NCBI GenBank assembly: GCA_947380605.1
Contig: CANCRO010000005.1
Coordinates: 1 to 53,112, forward strand
Reading direction: 5' to 3'
DNA: 53,112 bases
Source: Chitinophagaceae bacterium
Lineage (GTDB): Bacteria > Bacteroidota > Bacteroidia > Chitinophagales > Chitinophagaceae
This document shows, piece by piece, positions 20,874 to 29,839 of the stretch; within the stretch, counting starts at the first letter, position 1; the number at the start of each line of letters is the position of its first letter. Position numbers and translations under genes: made by a program. A model generated the notes under the pieces. The model was not told where the DNA came from, did not search any database, and saw only the letters and a list, made by a program, of their open reading frames with translations.

Positions 20874-22199
20874 ATGGATTTATTAAAAACCAGCTTTAAA
20901 GAAAAAGCTGATAAAATGGGTGCTGAAATTAAAGAAATGCTCAAAGAGCATGGCAATAAAAAAATTGGCGAAGTTACCCTTAGTCAGGTCTATCAAGGAA
21001 TGAGAGGAATTACTGGTTTGGTAACAGAAACTTCATTACTAGATGCTAAAGAAGGGATTCGTTTTCGTGGATATACTATTCCAGAATTACAAGCCAAATT
21101 ACCAAAAGCTCCAGGAGGTGCTGAACCACTTCCAGAAGGATTATTCCATTTAATGTTATTAGGCGAATTGCCTACTGCAGAAGATGTCAACCACATTACA
21201 TCAGTGTTGCAACGTAGAAGTCATGTACCCAAACATGTATTTGATTCCATTGAAGCAATACCTATTAATACGCATCCAATGACTCAATTTGTAATTGCTA
21301 TTATGGCCTTACAAACTGAAAGTAGTTTTGCTAAGCGCTATGCTGCAGGGATGAACAAGAAAGAGTATTGGGAAGCTAGTTTAGAAGATACCATGGATTT
21401 GATTGCACGCCTCCCTAGAATTGCTGCTTATATCTATCGTCGTAAATATAAATTTGGAGAGCATATTCAACCGAATGGTTTATTGGATTGGGCAGGAAAT
21501 TTTGCTCACATGATGGGTTTTGAAAGCGAAGAATTTAAGGAATTAATGAGACTATACATGACCATTCATGCTGACCATGAGGGAGGCAATGTATCTGCTC
21601 ATGCCACTCATCTTGTTGGATCTGCTTTAAGTGATCCCTACCTTTCCTTTGCTGCAGGAATGAATGGACTGGCTGGCCCTTTACATGGTCTTGCTAACCA
21701 AGAAGTGATTAAATGGATTTTCGAAATGCAAGAGAAATTAGGAACTGATTCGCCTACTAAAGAGCAAATATCTCAATACGTTCAAGATACTATTACCGCA
21801 GGAAAAGTGGTTCCAGGTTATGGACATGCTGTTTTACGTAAAACAGATCCTCGATTTACTGCACAAATGGAATTTGGTAAAAAACATATGCCAGACGATA
21901 AATTGTGTCAGACTATCTGGAACATTTATGAAGTAGTACCACCTATTTTACAATCCTTAGGAAAAATAAAAAATCCATGGCCAAATGTGGATGCACACAG
22001 TGGTGCATTATTAGTTCATTTTGGTATGGTGGAATATGAATTCTATACCGTACTTTTTGGAGTGTCTAGATCACTTGGTGTTTTGGCTAGTCTTTGCTGG
22101 GATAGAGCATTAGGCTTTGCTTTAGAAAGACCAAAATCTATTACAACCGATTCAGTAAAATCATGGTTAGATGGAAAGGGAGAAATTTGGGGTGATTAA
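20874..22199 (+). CDS. gltA: Citrate (Si)-synthase, mitochondrial-like type
   Basis: The 441-residue protein catalyses citrate formation from acetyl-CoA and oxaloacetate. It resembles the eukaryotic mitochondrial subgroup, not the short proteobacterial GltA: GITGLVTETSLLDAKEGIRFRG, GLAGPLHGLANQEV (catalytic His), PGYGHAVLRKTDPRF (second His) and NVDAHSG (catalytic Asp) are all present. The N-terminal 35 residues form a Lys/Glu helix replacing the mitochondrial leader region. Bacteroidota are known to carry this type. Monocistronic, followed by tRNA-Ala. Confidence 0.94.
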   Translation: MDLLKTSFKEKADKMGAEIKEMLKEHGNKKIGEVTLSQVYQGMRGITGLVTETSLLDAKEGIRFRGYTIPELQAKLPKAPGGAEPLPEGLFHLMLLGELPTAEDVNHITSVLQRRSHVPKHVFDSIEAIPINTHPMTQFVIAIMALQTESSFAKRYAAGMNKKEYWEASLEDTMDLIARLPRIAAYIYRRKYKFGEHIQPNGLLDWAGNFAHMMGFESEEFKELMRLYMTIHADHEGGNVSAHATHLVGSALSDPYLSFAAGMNGLAGPLHGLANQEVIKWIFEMQEKLGTDSPTKEQISQYVQDTITAGKVVPGYGHAVLRKTDPRFTAQMEFGKKHMPDDKLCQTIWNIYEVVPPILQSLGKIKNPWPNVDAHSGALLVHFGMVEYEFYTVLFGVSRSLGVLASLCWDRALGFALERPKSITTDSVKSWLDGKGEIWGD

Positions 22200-22305
22200 T
22201 TAAAATGTATTCAACTAATTGTTTTTGGAAACTATTACAGGGTGCAATTATATTTGCACCCTGTTAAAATTTACTCTACCGCAAGAGTATTTATAAAAGT
22301 AAAAT

Positions 22306-22378
<73 letters not shown>

Positions 22379-22392
22379 CATAAATTATTCAC

Positions 22393-22425
22393 AAAACCGT
22401 TACAAATTGTAACGGTTTTTTTATT
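22393..22425 (+). terminator. Terminator after tRNA-Ala
   Basis: Perfect 12-base arms, AAAACCGTTACA (22393-22404) and its complement at 22408-22419, surround a 3-nt loop and are followed by more Ts. It lies 14 nt past the tRNA 3' end. Confidence 0.85.
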
Positions 22426-22543
22426 TTTATGAAAACAACTGACCTTGCTTACCAAATTAAAAAACTACTTCTATTTCTTTTAGAACCTTAACCAATATGG
22501 CTATCTTTAATGAATAGTAAATAGTTTATTTCAAAAAAAATAT

Positions 22544-23686
22544 ATGAAAAAATATACTTCCTTTTTAATCCTTCTATTTCTTTCAGCTCCCACTCTATCC
22601 TTATTTGCTCAGTCAAATGTGAAACAGGTAAAGGTGTATTATGAGAAAGATAAATTTGGTGGATGGCCAGCCAACTTCGGCATTTGGAATTGGGGTAATG
22701 AAATCCTTGTTGGCTTTGCAAAAGGGACCTATAAAAATTTGGGACCGAAAGCTCATAATATCGATAGAGAAAAAGAAGAATTTCATTTGCTCGCCAGAAG
22801 TATGGACGGCGGTGAAAGCTGGAATATTGAAGATCCAGGAAAGAACGGGAATGGAGATTTATTTGTACCAAGCCACGGAAACTATCATGGTATAATGCGC
22901 AAAGATGTTCCATTACAAGAACCCATTGCTCCAAAAGTTATTAATTTCAAAGACCCAAATTTTGCTTTTACAATTCGAATGACCAATAACGATGGAGGCG
23001 AATCACTTTACTGGACTTCCAACGACAAAGGGCACAGTTGGGATGGCCCAGTAAAACTACCAGAAATGGGGACCAAAGGAATTGCTGCAAGAACAGACTA
23101 TATTATTGACGGAAATAATGAATGCTTATTATTTCTGACTGCAGCTAAATCAAATGGAAAAGAAGGAAGACCCATGATGGCTAAAACAAACGACGGAGGA
23201 ATAAGCTGGTCTTTTGTATCCTGGATTTCACCAGAACCAGAAGGCTCAAATTATGCAATCATGCCAGCGTCAGTTCGTTTATCACCCACGGAAATATTGG
23301 TTAGCGTTCGAAGAAATAAATCAATAGAAGCTTTCTACTCCGCAGACAATGGCCTTAGTTGGCAAAGGCAAATTGACCCTGTAGAAAATACAGGTGAAGG
23401 AAACCCTCCTGCCATGTTAAAAATGAAGGATGGAAGGGTTTGCATTATCTGGGGTAGCAGAAAAGAACCCTTTAGCATGCTTGCAAAAATTAGTAGCGAT
23501 TTAGGTAAATCATGGAGTGAACCTTATGTACTTCGTGGTGATGGCAATAGTCGGGATATGGGCTACCCTAGAGCCGTACAGCGCCCCGATGGTAAAATAG
23601 TAGCCGTGTACTATTTCGCAGATGAAGCAACTGGCCATGAACGTTATATAGGCGCTACCATCTGGACACCACCTGCAGCTAAATAA
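22544..23686 (+). CDS. Secreted sialidase-like (BNR/Asp-box) protein
   Basis: The 380-residue protein has a signal peptide (to about SLFAQS). Five Asp boxes of S-x-D-x-G-x-x-W type are visible: SMDGGESW, SNDKGHSW, TNDGGISW, SADNGLSW and SSDLGKSW. They imply a six-bladed sialidase propeller. Arg residues in SVRRNKS and YPRAVQRPDG could be part of an arginine triad, but I cannot assign the Tyr/Glu catalytic pair with confidence. Related proteins include exo-alpha-sialidases and unassigned glycan-binding propellers. It stands alone, without other glycan genes. Confidence 0.78.
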   Translation: MKKYTSFLILLFLSAPTLSLFAQSNVKQVKVYYEKDKFGGWPANFGIWNWGNEILVGFAKGTYKNLGPKAHNIDREKEEFHLLARSMDGGESWNIEDPGKNGNGDLFVPSHGNYHGIMRKDVPLQEPIAPKVINFKDPNFAFTIRMTNNDGGESLYWTSNDKGHSWDGPVKLPEMGTKGIAARTDYIIDGNNECLLFLTAAKSNGKEGRPMMAKTNDGGISWSFVSWISPEPEGSNYAIMPASVRLSPTEILVSVRRNKSIEAFYSADNGLSWQRQIDPVENTGEGNPPAMLKMKDGRVCIIWGSRKEPFSMLAKISSDLGKSWSEPYVLRGDGNSRDMGYPRAVQRPDGKIVAVYYFADEATGHERYIGATIWTPPAAK

Positions 23687-23726
23687 CTATTTGATTTTAA
23701 TTTCATTACTGTAAAGCATCCGCTGC

Positions 23727-23797
23727 TACTATTTTCATTTTCAATCCATGTAGGGAAAATAGTAAATTCTTCCTGTCAAATGAATGTTTCATTTGGC
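23727..23797 (+). other. Two stem-loops downstream of the sialidase-like gene
   Basis: TACTATTTTC (23727-23736) pairs perfectly with 23755-23764 over an 18-nt loop. A second hairpin has GTCAAATGAA (23775-23784), loop TGT, and TTCATTTGGC (23788-23797). Neither is followed by a good T-run, so they may be 3'-end stabilisers and not intrinsic terminators. Confidence 0.45.
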
Positions 23798-23861
23798 TTG
23801 ACCTTATTATTATAGGCTAAATATGTTGGCTAATTTTAATGAAAAAGTTATAATGTATACG

Positions 23862-23869
23862 TAATTTTG
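23862..23869 (+). promoter_or_regulatory. -7 element of the aguB-aguA operon
   Basis: TAATTTTG matches TAnnTTTG fully and lies 24 nt before the ATG at 23894. It supports that start over the in-frame upstream ATG at 23867, which would fall inside this element. Confidence 0.55.
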
Positions 23870-23893
23870 GCCCAATTATTTAATTTATACACA

Positions 23894-24772
23894 ATGGCAA
23901 TCGTTAAAGTTGGAATCATTCAAATGTCTTGTGAAGCATCCAAAGATGCAAACAATCAAAAGGCAATTGAAAAAATAAAGGAAGCTGCTCAAAAGGGAGC
24001 ACAAATCATTTGTTTGCAAGAATTATTTTCTTCCCTCTATTTTTGTGACGTTGAGTCATACGACAATTTTAAACTTGCTGAAACCATTCCTGGTGAAACC
24101 ACCGATAGATTATCGGTTTTAGCAAAACAATTGGGTGTAGTGATCATTGCCTCTTTGTTTGAAAAAAGAGCTCAGGGTTTATATCATAATACTACTGCAG
24201 TGATTGATGCCGATGGAACTTATTTAGGTAAGTACCGTAAAATGCATATCCCAGATGATCCTTCATTTTATGAAAAATTTTATTTTACCCCAGGTGATTT
24301 AGGGTATAAAGTTTTTAAAACAAAATTTGCCAGTATTGGTGTATTAATCTGCTGGGATCAATGGTATCCTGAAGCCGCGCGTATTACTAGTTTAATGGGC
24401 GCAGAAATGCTCTTTTATCCAACAGCGATTGGTTGGGCAACTTCTCAAGATGAGGCTACCAATGAAGAGCAATACAATGCTTGGCAAACAATACAACGCA
24501 GTCATGCGGTTGCCAATGGAGTACCCGTGATTAGTGTGAATCGGGTTGGTTTAGAACAAAATGGTGCAATGAAATTTTGGGGCGGTTCTTTTGTAAGTAA
24601 TCCTTTTGGAAGTTTACTATATAAAGCCTCTCATGAAAAAGAAGAAATAGCAGTAGTGGATATTGATACTGAAAAATCAGATAGCTACCGAACCCATTGG
24701 CCTTTTTTACGTGATCGTCGCATTGATTCATACGAACCCATTACTAAAAGATATATTGACGATGCAGAATAA
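23894..24772 (+). CDS. aguB: N-carbamoylputrescine amidase
   Basis: The 292-residue nitrilase-family enzyme hydrolyses N-carbamoylputrescine to putrescine, CO2 and ammonia. The Glu-Lys-Cys triad is visible: E43 in LQELF, K116 in YRKMHIPDD, and C153 in LICWDQWYPEAAR. The C-terminal segment FWGGSFVSNPFG is also family-typical. The start at MAIVKVGIIQMSC fits the family and the promoter element. aguA starts inside its last codons, so the two are coupled in one polyamine pathway. Confidence 0.93.
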   Translation: MAIVKVGIIQMSCEASKDANNQKAIEKIKEAAQKGAQIICLQELFSSLYFCDVESYDNFKLAETIPGETTDRLSVLAKQLGVVIIASLFEKRAQGLYHNTTAVIDADGTYLGKYRKMHIPDDPSFYEKFYFTPGDLGYKVFKTKFASIGVLICWDQWYPEAARITSLMGAEMLFYPTAIGWATSQDEATNEEQYNAWQTIQRSHAVANGVPVISVNRVGLEQNGAMKFWGGSFVSNPFGSLLYKASHEKEEIAVVDIDTEKSDSYRTHWPFLRDRRIDSYEPITKRYIDDAE

Positions 24773-25835
24773 TAATGTTGATATATTTAATGGGCTTACT
24801 CCAAAATCATTAGGGTATTATTTTCCAGCTGAATTTGCACCACACGATGCTATTTGGTTAACTTGGCCACATAAAGAAGAAAGTTGGCCAGGAAAAATAG
24901 CTAGTATTTATCCTTCCTATACAGAATTTGTAAAAATAGTGTCGCTGACTGAGCGTATTTGTATCAATGTGGTGGATGAAAAAATGCGCCATTCAGTAAA
25001 TGAAAGGCTAGCATTGGCTGGAGTAAATTTACATCAAGTTCAATTTTATATTCATCCTTCTAATGATGCTTGGTGCAGAGATCATGGACCTTCTTTTTTA
25101 ATTAGAAATAATACTGAACATCCTAAAGCAATCATTGATTGGAATATTAATGCTTGGGGAGGTAAATATCCACCCTATGATTTAGATGATGTGATACCCA
25201 CTAGCATTGCAAAAGCATTAGACCTACCTGTATTTTATCCTAATATCATAATGGAAGGAGGTTCTGTTGATTTCAATGGAGCAGGCACTATTATGACCTC
25301 CAAATCTTGCTTATTAAATCCTAATCGAAATCCTCATTTGAATCAAGATCAAATTGAAAAATATTTGTGCGATTATTATGGAATAGAACAAGTTTTATGG
25401 GTGTCAGATGGCATTGTGGGAGATGATACAGATGGACATATTGATGATACCGTTCGGTTTGTAAATGAAGACACTGTCTTAACGGTTGTTGAAAATAATG
25501 TACATTCAAAAAACCATGAATTGCTTAACCAAAATTTGAAAGAATTAAAGGAAATGCGTTTATTGAATGGTAAGCAATTAAATATTGTTGAATTACCAAT
25601 GCCTAGAGAAGTTATCTATGAAGATCAATTATTACCTGCTTCTTATGCTAACTTTTATATTAGTAATGGACATATTATAGTACCTACTTTTCGATGCGAT
25701 CAAGATGATCAGGCAATGCAAATTATACAATCTTGTTTTTCAACAAGACAGGTGGTTGGAATTGATTCAACGGATATCATTTGGGGCTTAGGTAGTTTCC
25801 ATTGCTTAAGCCAACAAGAACCAAGTAGCTTATAA
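24762..25835 (+). CDS. aguA: Agmatine deiminase
   Basis: The 357-residue enzyme converts agmatine to N-carbamoylputrescine, the substrate of AguB. Peptidyl-arginine deiminase fold motifs are present: WCRDHGPSF (Asp107), NIIMEGGSVDFNG (Glu165), DTDGHIDD (His226) and the nucleophile C348 in GSFHCLSQQEP. ATG 24762 overlaps the aguB end by 11 bases; the earlier in-frame ATG at 24663 would add 33 residues read through aguB and is rejected. The two genes give arginine-derived putrescine synthesis; arginine decarboxylase is not in the window. Confidence 0.94.
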   Translation: MQNNNVDIFNGLTPKSLGYYFPAEFAPHDAIWLTWPHKEESWPGKIASIYPSYTEFVKIVSLTERICINVVDEKMRHSVNERLALAGVNLHQVQFYIHPSNDAWCRDHGPSFLIRNNTEHPKAIIDWNINAWGGKYPPYDLDDVIPTSIAKALDLPVFYPNIIMEGGSVDFNGAGTIMTSKSCLLNPNRNPHLNQDQIEKYLCDYYGIEQVLWVSDGIVGDDTDGHIDDTVRFVNEDTVLTVVENNVHSKNHELLNQNLKELKEMRLLNGKQLNIVELPMPREVIYEDQLLPASYANFYISNGHIIVPTFRCDQDDQAMQIIQSCFSTRQVVGIDSTDIIWGLGSFHCLSQQEPSSL

Positions 25836-25859
25836 AATTTATTGCAGAAATTAAATAGC

Positions 25860-27629
25860 TTATTTCAGATTATTGATTCTTTTTTTAAAGACAATCAGTG
25901 GTATAATTATTAATAAAACGGACAGCAATAAAATTAATAAATACCAAAATCCAGACTCACTATTGTTAGCGATGGTTGAATGAGTAGGATTGCTCACCAC
26001 AACAATTTTTTGATAGGCAGGGACTATCCATTTCATCACATATACTTGCAGGCAGGTTAACACACAAATAACCAGTAGCATCAAAAAGCTATGTTTAAAA
26101 GTAAAGCGAAATAAATCAGATTCTTTACCTACAAGCCCTACCGCTGCTGCTCCAACAGCAATTGATTGAGGCGAAATCATTTTGCCTGTTACCCCACCCG
26201 ACGCATTAGCACTTACTGCAACCACTGGATCAAAGCCTAAACTATCGGCAGTAGTAGATTGAATTTTGCTAAATAAAGCATTTGCAGAGGTATCCGATCC
26301 GGTAAGAAATACGCCCAGCCAACCTAAGATGGGTGAGAAAAAAGGAAATAATATTCCAGTACTTGCCAAAGCAAAAGCCATGGTAATAGACATGCCAGAA
26401 TAATTAGCTACAAATGCATAACCTACAATCGAAGCAATCGTAAGGATTGGAAAAATTAATTGTTGTAAAGTAGAAATAAATATCTTACCACTCTCCTTAA
26501 AAGAGATCCCTATTAAAGGAATAGAAATTAAGGTAGCCAAAACTACCGCTGAACCTGATGCTGATAAATAATTAAATTCAAAAGCTTTAATTATCAAAGG
26601 TGTACCATCTGGTTTAATGATAGCACCATTTAATCCAGGAATATCAAATTTTAAAAAACCTATTGAATTCAAAACATCTTTCACTGGCTGAAGTCCCCAT
26701 GCAACAATAAATAAGGTCATTATAATAAAAGGGGACCATGCCCTTAGAATCTGAAGAGGAGAATATTTTAATGTAGAAACAACTTGTTGAGGAGGCTCTT
26801 CACTAAATCTCCATATAGTTTTTGGTTTCCAAAACTTCAATAAAAGTAATAAAGAAAATATGGAAGCTAAACCCGCTAATACATCTGGAAGCATTGGACC
26901 CATATAATTTGATGTAAACCATTGAACAAATGCAAAGGAAGCTCCTGAAACAATGATTGCAGGTAATACTTCCAATGATTTCTTAAAGCCTGACATAATG
27001 ATAATCAAATAAAAAGGAATCAGTAAAGATAAAACAGGCAGTGTTCTAGCCACCATTTGAGAGATAGCCAATTCAGGAATATCAGACATTCGTGACGCCA
27101 TAAGAATGGGAGTACCAACAGAACCAAAAGCAACTGGAGCCGTATTAGCAATCAAGCAAATGCCCGCTGCGTATAAAGGATTAAAACCGAGTCCAACTAA
27201 CATGGCCCCAGATATAGCAACAGGGGCACCGAATCCAGCGGCTCCTTCCAAAAAAGATCCAAAAGAAAATGCAATAAAAAGAGCCTGCAATCTTCTATCG
27301 GGTGTAATGGAGGCCATGAAATCTTTGATCACCTCAAATTGTCCACTTTTAACAGTGATATTAAATAAGAAAACGGCTGAAATAATAATCCAACAAATAG
27401 GAAACAAGCCATATAAAGCGCCGTGTAAGGTGCTCAACAACACTAATTTAAAAGGCATTTGATAAACCAATAGCGCAATAATGATGGCACAAACTAGCGT
27501 GAGTAAGCTAGTCAAATATCCTTTTACTTTTTTAAGTAATGACCAAAAAATAACAATAACGGGTATGGAAGCAGCTAAAGCAGAAAGGGCAATATTATTG
27601 AACGGATTAATTATTTGATTCCAGGGCAT
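25860..27629 (-). CDS. L-lactate permease family transporter
   Basis: The 589-residue inner-membrane protein has about 13-14 hydrophobic segments. Family motifs are clear: FGSFLEGAAGFGAPVAISGAMLVGLGF near residues 120-145, GSVGTPI, LTGSDTSANALF, and SANASGGVTGKMISPQSIAVG. The LctP family takes up lactate or glycolate with protons. No lactate dehydrogenase genes are adjacent. The last 30 residues form an extra helix ending in basic residues. It is divergent from the BON gene; the intervening region carries a regulatory box that lies far from this start. Confidence 0.92.
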   Translation of the reverse strand: MPWNQIINPFNNIALSALAASIPVIVIFWSLLKKVKGYLTSLLTLVCAIIIALLVYQMPFKLVLLSTLHGALYGLFPICWIIISAVFLFNITVKSGQFEVIKDFMASITPDRRLQALFIAFSFGSFLEGAAGFGAPVAISGAMLVGLGFNPLYAAGICLIANTAPVAFGSVGTPILMASRMSDIPELAISQMVARTLPVLSLLIPFYLIIIMSGFKKSLEVLPAIIVSGASFAFVQWFTSNYMGPMLPDVLAGLASIFSLLLLLKFWKPKTIWRFSEEPPQQVVSTLKYSPLQILRAWSPFIIMTLFIVAWGLQPVKDVLNSIGFLKFDIPGLNGAIIKPDGTPLIIKAFEFNYLSASGSAVVLATLISIPLIGISFKESGKIFISTLQQLIFPILTIASIVGYAFVANYSGMSITMAFALASTGILFPFFSPILGWLGVFLTGSDTSANALFSKIQSTTADSLGFDPVVAVSANASGGVTGKMISPQSIAVGAAAVGLVGKESDLFRFTFKHSFLMLLVICVLTCLQVYVMKWIVPAYQKIVVVSNPTHSTIANNSESGFWYLLILLLSVLLIIIPLIVFKKRINNLK

Positions 27630-27888
27630 TTGTAAAAGTTGGGTTTAACGGTAGAATAAATGAAATAAACATTTTCTATAAAAGAAGCTAATAAGCTTTT
27701 ATTAAATAATCAATAGTATAGCATTATATCAGTTTATTAAATTAAAGATAGGTTAATATTATTAATTGAAAAAGCCCCCATTAATGACTAAAAATCAGTG
27801 ATAAATGAAATATAAAAAGTTTTTGAGAGATTAAAAAAAATGGACAATACTAGAAATTAAGGATTAACAAAAAAGGATAATAATACCC

Positions 27889-27900
27889 TGATAAATATCA
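27889..27900. promoter_or_regulatory. FNR/CRP-like palindrome (box A) upstream of the BON gene
   Basis: TGAT-AAAT-ATCA. The end of the box is 93 nt before the BON start codon. A -7-like AATATTTG (7/8 match) lies at 27937-27944. The identical 12-mer recurs at 36065. Confidence 0.6.
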
Positions 27901-27993
27901 ATTAAGCTATTGATTAGACTCATCTATAAACAATATAATATTTGGTTTCTTTAATGATATAAAAATATTTACAAACAATAAAAATTAAGCAAA

Positions 27994-28668
27994 ATGAAAA
28001 GTGATAGTCAAATTCAAAAAGACGTAATGGAGCAATTGAAATGGGAACCTTTTCTAAATGCCTCTGAAATAGGTGTAGCAGTAAAAAATGGTATTGTTAC
28101 CCTGACAGGGCAGGTGGATTCCTATTCAAAGAAACTAACAGCTGAAAAGGCGATTAAAAAAATTGCGGGAGTAAAAGCAATTGCAGAAGAGATTCAAATT
28201 GGCGTTTCACCAGACTTTAAAAAAACAGACACAGAAATTGCAGAAGCAATAATGAATGCGCTAAGGTGGCATACTGCAGTGAAAGAAGAAAAAATTAAAG
28301 TTAAGGTGGAAAATGGAAATGTAAGACTTGAAGGAGAGGTAGAATGGGAGTATCAAAGAAATAATGCAAAAAATGCCATTGAGAATCTAACTGGTGTTCG
28401 ATCAGTAACTAATGCCATTACAGTAAAGTCAAAAATTAGCACTTCAGATATTCAGATAAAAATAAATTCAGCTTTTCATAGAAGTGCCACCATTGATTCA
28501 GCAAAAATTAAGGCAGAAGTGATTGATGGAAAAGTAACGCTTCGAGGAAAAATAAGATCAATAGCTGAAAAAGAAGATGCAGAAAAAGCGGTATGGAATG
28601 CTCCAGGAATTACAAGTGTAGACAATAAATTAGAAATAGAAGTGCCGGCTTATGATTTTGAAGATTAA
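27994..28668 (+). CDS. Triple BON-domain protein
   Basis: The 224-residue protein lacks a signal peptide and is built from three BON repeats (about 3-70, 78-145 and 150-218). Each has the form D..I...v..aL.w....sa..I.v.v.nG.VtL.G.v......AE.a...i.GV. BON domains bind membranes or other ligands, and such proteins (OsmY-like) are typical of osmotic and stress responses. Without a signal sequence it should be cytosolic, unlike OsmY. It opens the stress island and has its own box A. A bidirectional terminator follows. Confidence 0.88.
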   Translation: MKSDSQIQKDVMEQLKWEPFLNASEIGVAVKNGIVTLTGQVDSYSKKLTAEKAIKKIAGVKAIAEEIQIGVSPDFKKTDTEIAEAIMNALRWHTAVKEEKIKVKVENGNVRLEGEVEWEYQRNNAKNAIENLTGVRSVTNAITVKSKISTSDIQIKINSAFHRSATIDSAKIKAEVIDGKVTLRGKIRSIAEKEDAEKAVWNAPGITSVDNKLEIEVPAYDFED

Positions 28669-28687
28669 GAAAATAGTTTTAAAAAAT

Positions 28688-28718
28688 AAGTCCCATTAAT
28701 TAATTTTTAATGGGACTT
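28688..28718. terminator. Bidirectional terminator between BON and HPF genes
   Basis: Perfect 12-base arms AAGTCCCATTAA (28688-28699) and TTAATGGGACTT (28707-28718) surround a 7-nt loop, with A-rich sequence upstream and AT-rich sequence downstream. It serves the two convergent genes. Confidence 0.8.
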
Positions 28719-28736
28719 AATAAAATGTAAAAAAAA

Positions 28737-29075
28737 TTAATGGATTGAATGAGCAGATACCGAATGAATATTTTGAGTTTCATTCATTTTTTTAATCTGA
28801 TGCTTTACCATTCTTTTCAAATCTTTCAATGCTTCTTTAGCAGCACTTTTAAAACTATCAGTTCTGGCATGAGCAAATAAATGATCTCTGAAAACAGTTA
28901 ATCTAATTTCACAAATCTTGTTTTCTGCGGGCACAATAGTAATATCCTCCTTCAATAAAACTTCAGCCCTAGAGATATTTTTAGAAATATGTGAAAGCTC
29001 AATGATATCATTACGCAGCTCACTTATGATTTTTTCAGCAACTTTTCCAAAAGTAGTATGAAACTCAATAGTCAT
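28737..29075 (-). CDS. HPF/RaiA-family ribosome hibernation factor
   Basis: The 112-residue protein fits the short HPF/RaiA (S30AE) family: a first helix KVAEKIISELRNDIIEL, the strand pair RAEVLLKED.../CEIRLTVFRDHLFAHART, and the second helix SFKSAAKEALKDLKRMVKHQIKK. These proteins sit in the 30S decoding region and inactivate ribosomes in stationary phase. It lacks the long-HPF dimerisation domain. It follows the 129-aa gene by 90 nt with no box or terminator between, so it is probably co-transcribed from the box B promoter. Confidence 0.78.
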   Translation of the reverse strand: MTIEFHTTFGKVAEKIISELRNDIIELSHISKNISRAEVLLKEDITIVPAENKICEIRLTVFRDHLFAHARTDSFKSAAKEALKDLKRMVKHQIKKMNETQNIHSVSAHSIH

Positions 29076-29165
29076 AATTAATATTTAAAGATGATTTAAA
29101 ATATATTTCTTGGATTGAAAATGTAGCAACAAAGAGTAGAATAATGAATTGTCAAAAGAGAAGGG

Positions 29166-29555
29166 TTATTTTTTCAGCGTGCCAGACAAGAAATTATAAC
29201 AATTCAATTTTTTATCGACATACTCTTTTTCTATTTTATTAATATTTTGGCGAATTTCAAACTGTTTTGACTCATAAGTGTTAGTGATTAAAGAATCATC
29301 TTTTAATTTCCCATCTAATTGAAGAGAAGAGCTTTGCTCAGTAATTTCATTTTGTAATTTGTAAAACTTATCTGACACCTCGTTCAGTAAGGTTTGCTGA
29401 AATTCAACCTTATCAGCAATTCCAACAATAGAATTCCTACTAATCACCTCTCCAAGTCTTTGCTCGATTTCTTCCATCTCATCATTATAAAATATGATAG
29501 AATTATTCCAATCTAATAATTCAGCAATATAATATTCTGTAATAGTGGTTGACAT
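29166..29555 (-). CDS. 129-aa coiled-coil protein of unknown function
   Basis: This small cytosolic protein is almost entirely helical, with heptad-like Glu/Lys/Leu spacing (about 20-110) and a final NCYNFLSGTLKK. I do not recognise a named family. It is the first gene of a unit with the HPF homologue and has the best promoter of the island: box B plus a perfect -7 element. A stress or ribosome-associated role is suggested by its position only. Confidence 0.65.
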   Translation of the reverse strand: MSTTITEYYIAELLDWNNSIIFYNDEMEEIEQRLGEVISRNSIVGIADKVEFQQTLLNEVSDKFYKLQNEITEQSSSLQLDGKLKDDSLITNTYESKQFEIRQNINKIEKEYVDKKLNCYNFLSGTLKK

Positions 29556-29581
29556 AATTGAAATATAAATAAAATGATTAC

Positions 29582-29646
29582 CAAATATATCGATAGTATT
29601 TGCCTACATTAATGACCATTATTAGTAAATCAAATGATCTTAATCA
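29582..29646 (-). promoter_or_regulatory. Promoter with FNR/CRP-like box B for the 129-aa/HPF unit
   Basis: The box TGAT-CTTA-ATCA is at 29635-29646. On the minus strand, 45 nt downstream, TATATTTG (29582-29589) is a perfect TAnnTTTG -7 element. This is the clearest example of the box-to-promoter arrangement in the window. The start codon at 29555 follows 26 nt after the -7 element. Confidence 0.7.
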
Positions 29647-29735
29647 AGGTGCAATAATGAAATTTAAAAAGTAACTAGATAAGAAAATATAACTCATCAA
29701 CATAAAAGAAAGAATTAAAATAGAAAAGGTTTTAG

Positions 29736-29800
29736 TGATTAATATCATGTAGTAGATGATATTAAATCCTTGCAAAATGAAACTGGGATGTATATTTTTA
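29736..29800 (+). promoter_or_regulatory. Promoter with FNR/CRP-like box C for baeRF
   Basis: The box TGAT-TAAT-ATCA is at 29736-29747. TATTTTTA (29793-29800, 7/8 match to TAnnTTTG) starts exactly 45 nt after it, and the start codon at 29840 is 39 nt beyond. It faces away from box B, 89 nt apart, so two divergent stress units have one box each. Confidence 0.65.
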
Positions 29801-29839
29801 GAAAATAAAATAAGTGCATAAAAATTTAAATAAAAAAAT

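Noticed and set aside
22488-22934. 148-aa minus-strand ORF opposite the sialidase-like gene
   Set aside because: It lies over a gene with signal peptide and Asp boxes and has no family features of its own; a shadow frame.
27785-27797. TGACTAAAAATCA upstream of the lactate permease as a further regulatory box
   Set aside because: The spacer is 5 nt instead of 4 and no -7 element lies at the usual distance; kept out of the box list.
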